DNA of 16,230 bases from Akkermansiaceae bacterium UBA5689 (GTDB lineage Bacteria; Verrucomicrobiota; Verrucomicrobiia; Verrucomicrobiales; Akkermansiaceae): NCBI GenBank assembly GCA_002420305.1, contig DIHT01000082.1:1-16230 (forward strand), written 5' to 3'. Of this stretch, positions 13,253 to 16,230 are shown piece after piece. Below the pieces are notes generated by a model, which saw only the letters and a program-made list of their open reading frames with translations, made no database searches and had not been told where the DNA came from. The first letter of the stretch is position 1; each line of letters starts with the position of its first letter. The position numbers were made by a program, and so were the translations under genes.

Positions 13253-16230
13253 GTGAGATCTTCCCTGCCCTTCCGTCTTCTCGTTACCTCCTCCATACTC
13301 CCTCTTTTGTTGTCGCTCGCCGGCTACGCGCAGAAAGAGAAAGAAACAGACCCTGCGGCGGCAGAAGCGCAGACCAAGACAGACCCAACGCTTGAACAGT
13401 ATTTCGTCGCGAACGGGGCCTACAATCGCAAGCTCTATCCGGTTGCCATTCAACAGTACCAAGCATTTCTAAAAGCTCACCCGGAACACCCCAAGGGGGA
13501 CCTTGCCAGACGCGGCCTGGCCTTGAGTCACTACGCCTCGAAACAATACAAGGAAGCCAGCGCCCCTCTTGCGACCCTTCTCGCCAAGGAGGCACTCGAC
13601 CCCACAATCAGCAGGGAACGCCTTGTGATGATGCAAGGGCAGTGCCTTCTTATCACCAATCAGAAGGAACAATCCAAGGCCCTCTACGTTGCTGAAATTA
13701 GCAGCCTCAAGACACCCGCCTATCTTAACGCTGCTCTTGCCTCGATATCCGATGTAAGCTTCAGCGCCGGAGCTTGGGATCAAGTAGTCGAGTGGACCAC
13801 CAAGCTTCTTGCCGCAAATCCCGATAAAGCCCGTGCAGCTCGTGGTCACTACCAGCAGGGATACGCGCACTATCAGCTCAAAGCACCTGAGCGGGCGATC
13901 GAATCACTCTCAAAGATTCAATCTTTGGACGCAGACCCCGTTTGGACGACTCGGGGCCTCTACCTCTCGGGAGATTGCTACAACCAACTGAAGAAATCAG
14001 AGGAAGCCATGCAGGCTTTTGAGAAAGCCCTCCCCGGTCTGAAGGGTAAAGATGCCATTGAATGTCGCTATCGACTGGGGCTCACAAGATTCGTCCTCAA
14101 ACAATATGAGAAATCAGCAGACGATCTATCCGCCTATCTCACTGCTGATTCTAAAGGCCCGTATGCCGACGAAGCGCAACTCTATCTCGCTCGGACTCAT
14201 CTGGAGCAGGGAGACCTCGAGACGGCAGGTGAGCAGCTTGTCTCCTTGATCGCAGGCGAAGGAAAGGTCGCTGCCCGTAGTTCCCTCTGGTATGCCCGAG
14301 TATACACCCGGGCTGACCCCGCCGACTACGACCGCGCATCTGCGATTCTTGGCGCCGCAACCAAGGCGCACTCCGAGTCTCCCATTATCAATGATTTACG
14401 ATTTGATTATGCCAACTCCCTCATGGCCCGGACCGAGCCTGATTGGGAAGAAGCCCTTGATTCTCTGACCCTTCTGAGGGCCGAGAAAGATTTTGGCCAG
14501 CAAGGCGAAGTCCTAAGCCAGATTTCAGTCTGCCAGCAAAAGCTCGGCAAGAACGAGGAAAGCCTCGCTTCAAACAACAAGTTCCTGGCCGAACATTCAG
14601 AGCACCGACTGGTTGCGGAAGCGCGTTTCATGAAGGCAGAGAATCTTTTTCTCCTTGATAGGCGCGATGAAGCATCCAAGAGCTACGCTGCATTTCTGGA
14701 TGCTCATGCTGAACACCCCAACCGCTTGGCTGCGACCTTCAGGCAGGCTCAAATTCACCATGCGGAGGGGCGCTGGGCTGAATGTATCGAAACCTCAGCC
14801 GCCATTGTGGCCGCCGACCCGAAAGATTCCCTGTATGACCAACTGCCATTCATGATTGGAGATTCCCTGTTCCGGCAGGAGAAATGGGAGCAGGCCGTTG
14901 AACCACTCTCAAAATTTCTCTCCAAGAGGGTGACTACATCCGACGAAGAAACTACCGTAAAGACGGGAGCAAACGTCGACATTGCTCTCATACAGCTGGC
15001 CGTTTGCCACGACCGGGGCGACATGAAGGCAGCTGCTCTCGCTCAGCTCAGCATCGTCATTAACAACTACCCGGATACAACCAGCCAGTTACCTCTGGCC
15101 CTCGCAGAACAGGGCCGGCTTGCCTACGAAATCGACGATCTGGCTCTGGCACGCAAGGCCCTTGAACAATTTCGTGAGCTGGACACCTCCGATAACAAAC
15201 TCTTCAACGAGTCCGCTGGAAAACAACGTCCACGGGTGAATTACTACCTTGGTTGGGTCGAAGCCCTTGAGGGCAAACACCCTGCAGCTGCAGCGAGCTT
15301 TAAGGCGGTGGTTGACGCCCAAGCCAACCATCCCCTCGCACCCGACGCGGCCCTGCAACATGGGATCGCCCTGTTCAACGCGGGCAGCCTCGAGGAGGCC
15401 TCCACCCAGTTCCAAGCGGTCCTCACGGACTATACTAAGCATCCAAAGCTCGCTCGGGTAGTCTACCATCTCGGCCTCTCACTCGCCCGACAGAAGCTTT
15501 ACGCCGAGGCAGCCAAGCAGTTTCAGCGTATCAGCGAGGAATTCGCTGAATCAGATTTCGTAGATCATGCACTATATGAGTGGGCTTGGTGCGAGCGGGG
15601 CGACAAGCGGCAGGAGGAAGCCGTAAAACTATACCAGATTCTACTCAAGGATCACTCCGACAGCAGCTTGGCTCCGAAGGTACAGGGTGAACTCGCCGAA
15701 CTCAACCTGGACAAGGGCGCTCAGGACAAGATCATTGCTGATCTCTCGGCTACGCTCGAGACGGTGGAGGAGAAATTCCTCCGTGAAGAGTTACGGTATC
15801 AACTTGCCAGCGCCCACTTTAAAAAGGGGGATTACTCGTCCGCAGCCGCGCACTTTATTACCCTCCTTGAGGATTATCCTGAGTCTCGTTTTCTGGCCTC
15901 GATGCACTTTCAGGCTGGTGAGTCGCAACTTCAGTTGCAGCAAGTCGAAAAAGCGCAGGCACAATTCACACAGGCAGTCGGGATCGAGGGCAGCCCTCAA
16001 TCTCTCGTTGAATCTATCACGATGCGTCTTGCTGAGACACAGGCTCTTACTGGTCAACACAGCGATGCAGCAACCTCCTACCAGACCTTTCTTGACAAAT
16101 TTCCCGAGAGCCGTTGGACCCGCAATGCGCGATTTGGGTTTGCTTTCGCTACCGAGAACGGCGGCGATCCTGCAACTGCCCTTGTGGAATACGCCAAGAT
16201 TTTGGACGAACCTAAAACAGATCTCTGGAC
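13253..16230 (+). CDS. Large secreted TPR-repeat protein (3' end outside window)
   Basis: The frame starts at a GTG and stays open for 992 codons to the window edge. Residues 1-26 are a Sec signal peptide (Arg residues, the hydrophobic LLVTSSILPLLLSLAG core, cleavage likely after AGYA). A charged, Ala/Glu/Lys-rich linker follows to about 45. The rest is almost continuous TPR or TPR-like helix pairs, seen as recurring 'Y..A...Y..FL...P.....A...LG...' units; examples start near residues 61 (YPVAIQQYQAFLKAHPEHP), 660-690 and around 850. TPR arrays are protein-protein scaffolds, and the signal peptide puts this one in the periplasm or at the outer membrane. The layout resembles YbgF/BamD-type helical repeats but is far longer. 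It is divergent from trkA. The start lacks a clear Shine-Dalgarno, but the signal peptide begins exactly there. The partner is unknown. Confidence 0.85.
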   Translation, partial: MRSSLPFRLLVTSSILPLLLSLAGYAQKEKETDPAAAEAQTKTDPTLEQYFVANGAYNRKLYPVAIQQYQAFLKAHPEHPKGDLARRGLALSHYASKQYKEASAPLATLLAKEALDPTISRERLVMMQGQCLLITNQKEQSKALYVAEISSLKTPAYLNAALASISDVSFSAGAWDQVVEWTTKLLAANPDKARAARGHYQQGYAHYQLKAPERAIESLSKIQSLDADPVWTTRGLYLSGDCYNQLKKSEEAMQAFEKALPGLKGKDAIECRYRLGLTRFVLKQYEKSADDLSAYLTADSKGPYADEAQLYLARTHLEQGDLETAGEQLVSLIAGEGKVAARSSLWYARVYTRADPADYDRASAILGAATKAHSESPIINDLRFDYANSLMARTEPDWEEALDSLTLLRAEKDFGQQGEVLSQISVCQQKLGKNEESLASNNKFLAEHSEHRLVAEARFMKAENLFLLDRRDEASKSYAAFLDAHAEHPNRLAATFRQAQIHHAEGRWAECIETSAAIVAADPKDSLYDQLPFMIGDSLFRQEKWEQAVEPLSKFLSKRVTTSDEETTVKTGANVDIALIQLAVCHDRGDMKAAALAQLSIVINNYPDTTSQLPLALAEQGRLAYEIDDLALARKALEQFRELDTSDNKLFNESAGKQRPRVNYYLGWVEALEGKHPAAAASFKAVVDAQANHPLAPDAALQHGIALFNAGSLEEASTQFQAVLTDYTKHPKLARVVYHLGLSLARQKLYAEAAKQFQRISEEFAESDFVDHALYEWAWCERGDKRQEEAVKLYQILLKDHSDSSLAPKVQGELAELNLDKGAQDKIIADLSATLETVEEKFLREELRYQLASAHFKKGDYSSAAAHFITLLEDYPESRFLASMHFQAGESQLQLQQVEKAQAQFTQAVGIEGSPQSLVESITMRLAETQALTGQHSDAATSYQTFLDKFPESRWTRNARFGFAFATENGGDPATALVEYAKILDEPKTDLW

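Noticed and set aside
13469..13870. Leftward frame of 133 codons within the TPR gene
   Set aside because: It is antisense to a 992-codon frame with a signal peptide and clear TPR pattern.

Overview
The window is about 16 kb of ordinary chromosomal sequence. It carries mostly housekeeping genes from a Gram-negative-type bacterium, since it has a lipoprotein signal peptide, a large secreted TPR protein and Trk potassium uptake. The gene mix includes an Ala/Lys/Pro-rich histone H1-like protein, an ScpB with a long acidic tail, an AroQ-type bifunctional PheA and a long periplasmic TPR protein. Together with the protein style and roughly 55% GC, this suggests a member of the Verrucomicrobiota, perhaps class Opitutae. 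That assignment is an inference from recognition, not a computed placement. I see no mobile element, prophage, CRISPR array, rRNA or tRNA.

Layout, left to right. Positions 1-65 hold the N-terminus of a leftward-transcribed AK-rich nucleoid-type protein whose first 60 bp are a perfect 30-bp tandem duplication. Rightward scpB (chromosome condensation) and pheA (phenylalanine synthesis) follow. pheA converges on leftward htpG (Hsp90 chaperone), with a small hairpin over the junction. A divergent gene encodes an FHA-domain protein with a C-terminal membrane anchor. It converges on a leftward cluster read argS, proB, proA (arginyl-tRNA synthetase, then the first two steps of proline synthesis). 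Upstream of argS on the same strand is a stand-alone PTS IIA domain protein of the EIIA-Ntr/fructose type. Divergent from that is a small conserved-looking lipoprotein gene. Then comes a leftward potassium-uptake operon: trkA, a 55-codon small ORF, trkH. At the right edge a rightward gene encodes a secreted TPR protein of at least 992 residues, cut by the window end.

Functional links. proB and proA form a pathway pair, preceded by argS with only a few bases between argS and proB. trkA and trkH make the regulatory and pore subunits of one K+ transporter. The small ORF fills most of the gap between them and overlaps the trkH start by 4 nt (ATGA), which suggests translational coupling. The EIIA-Ntr-like gene lies near the Trk operon; in E. 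coli, EIIA-Ntr controls TrkA, so the proximity may be meaningful.

Nothing here looks like a defence, secretion or biosynthetic island. The most interesting items are the overlooked small ORF between trkA and trkH, the tandem repeat in the histone-like gene, and the uncharacterised lipoprotein and FHA proteins.
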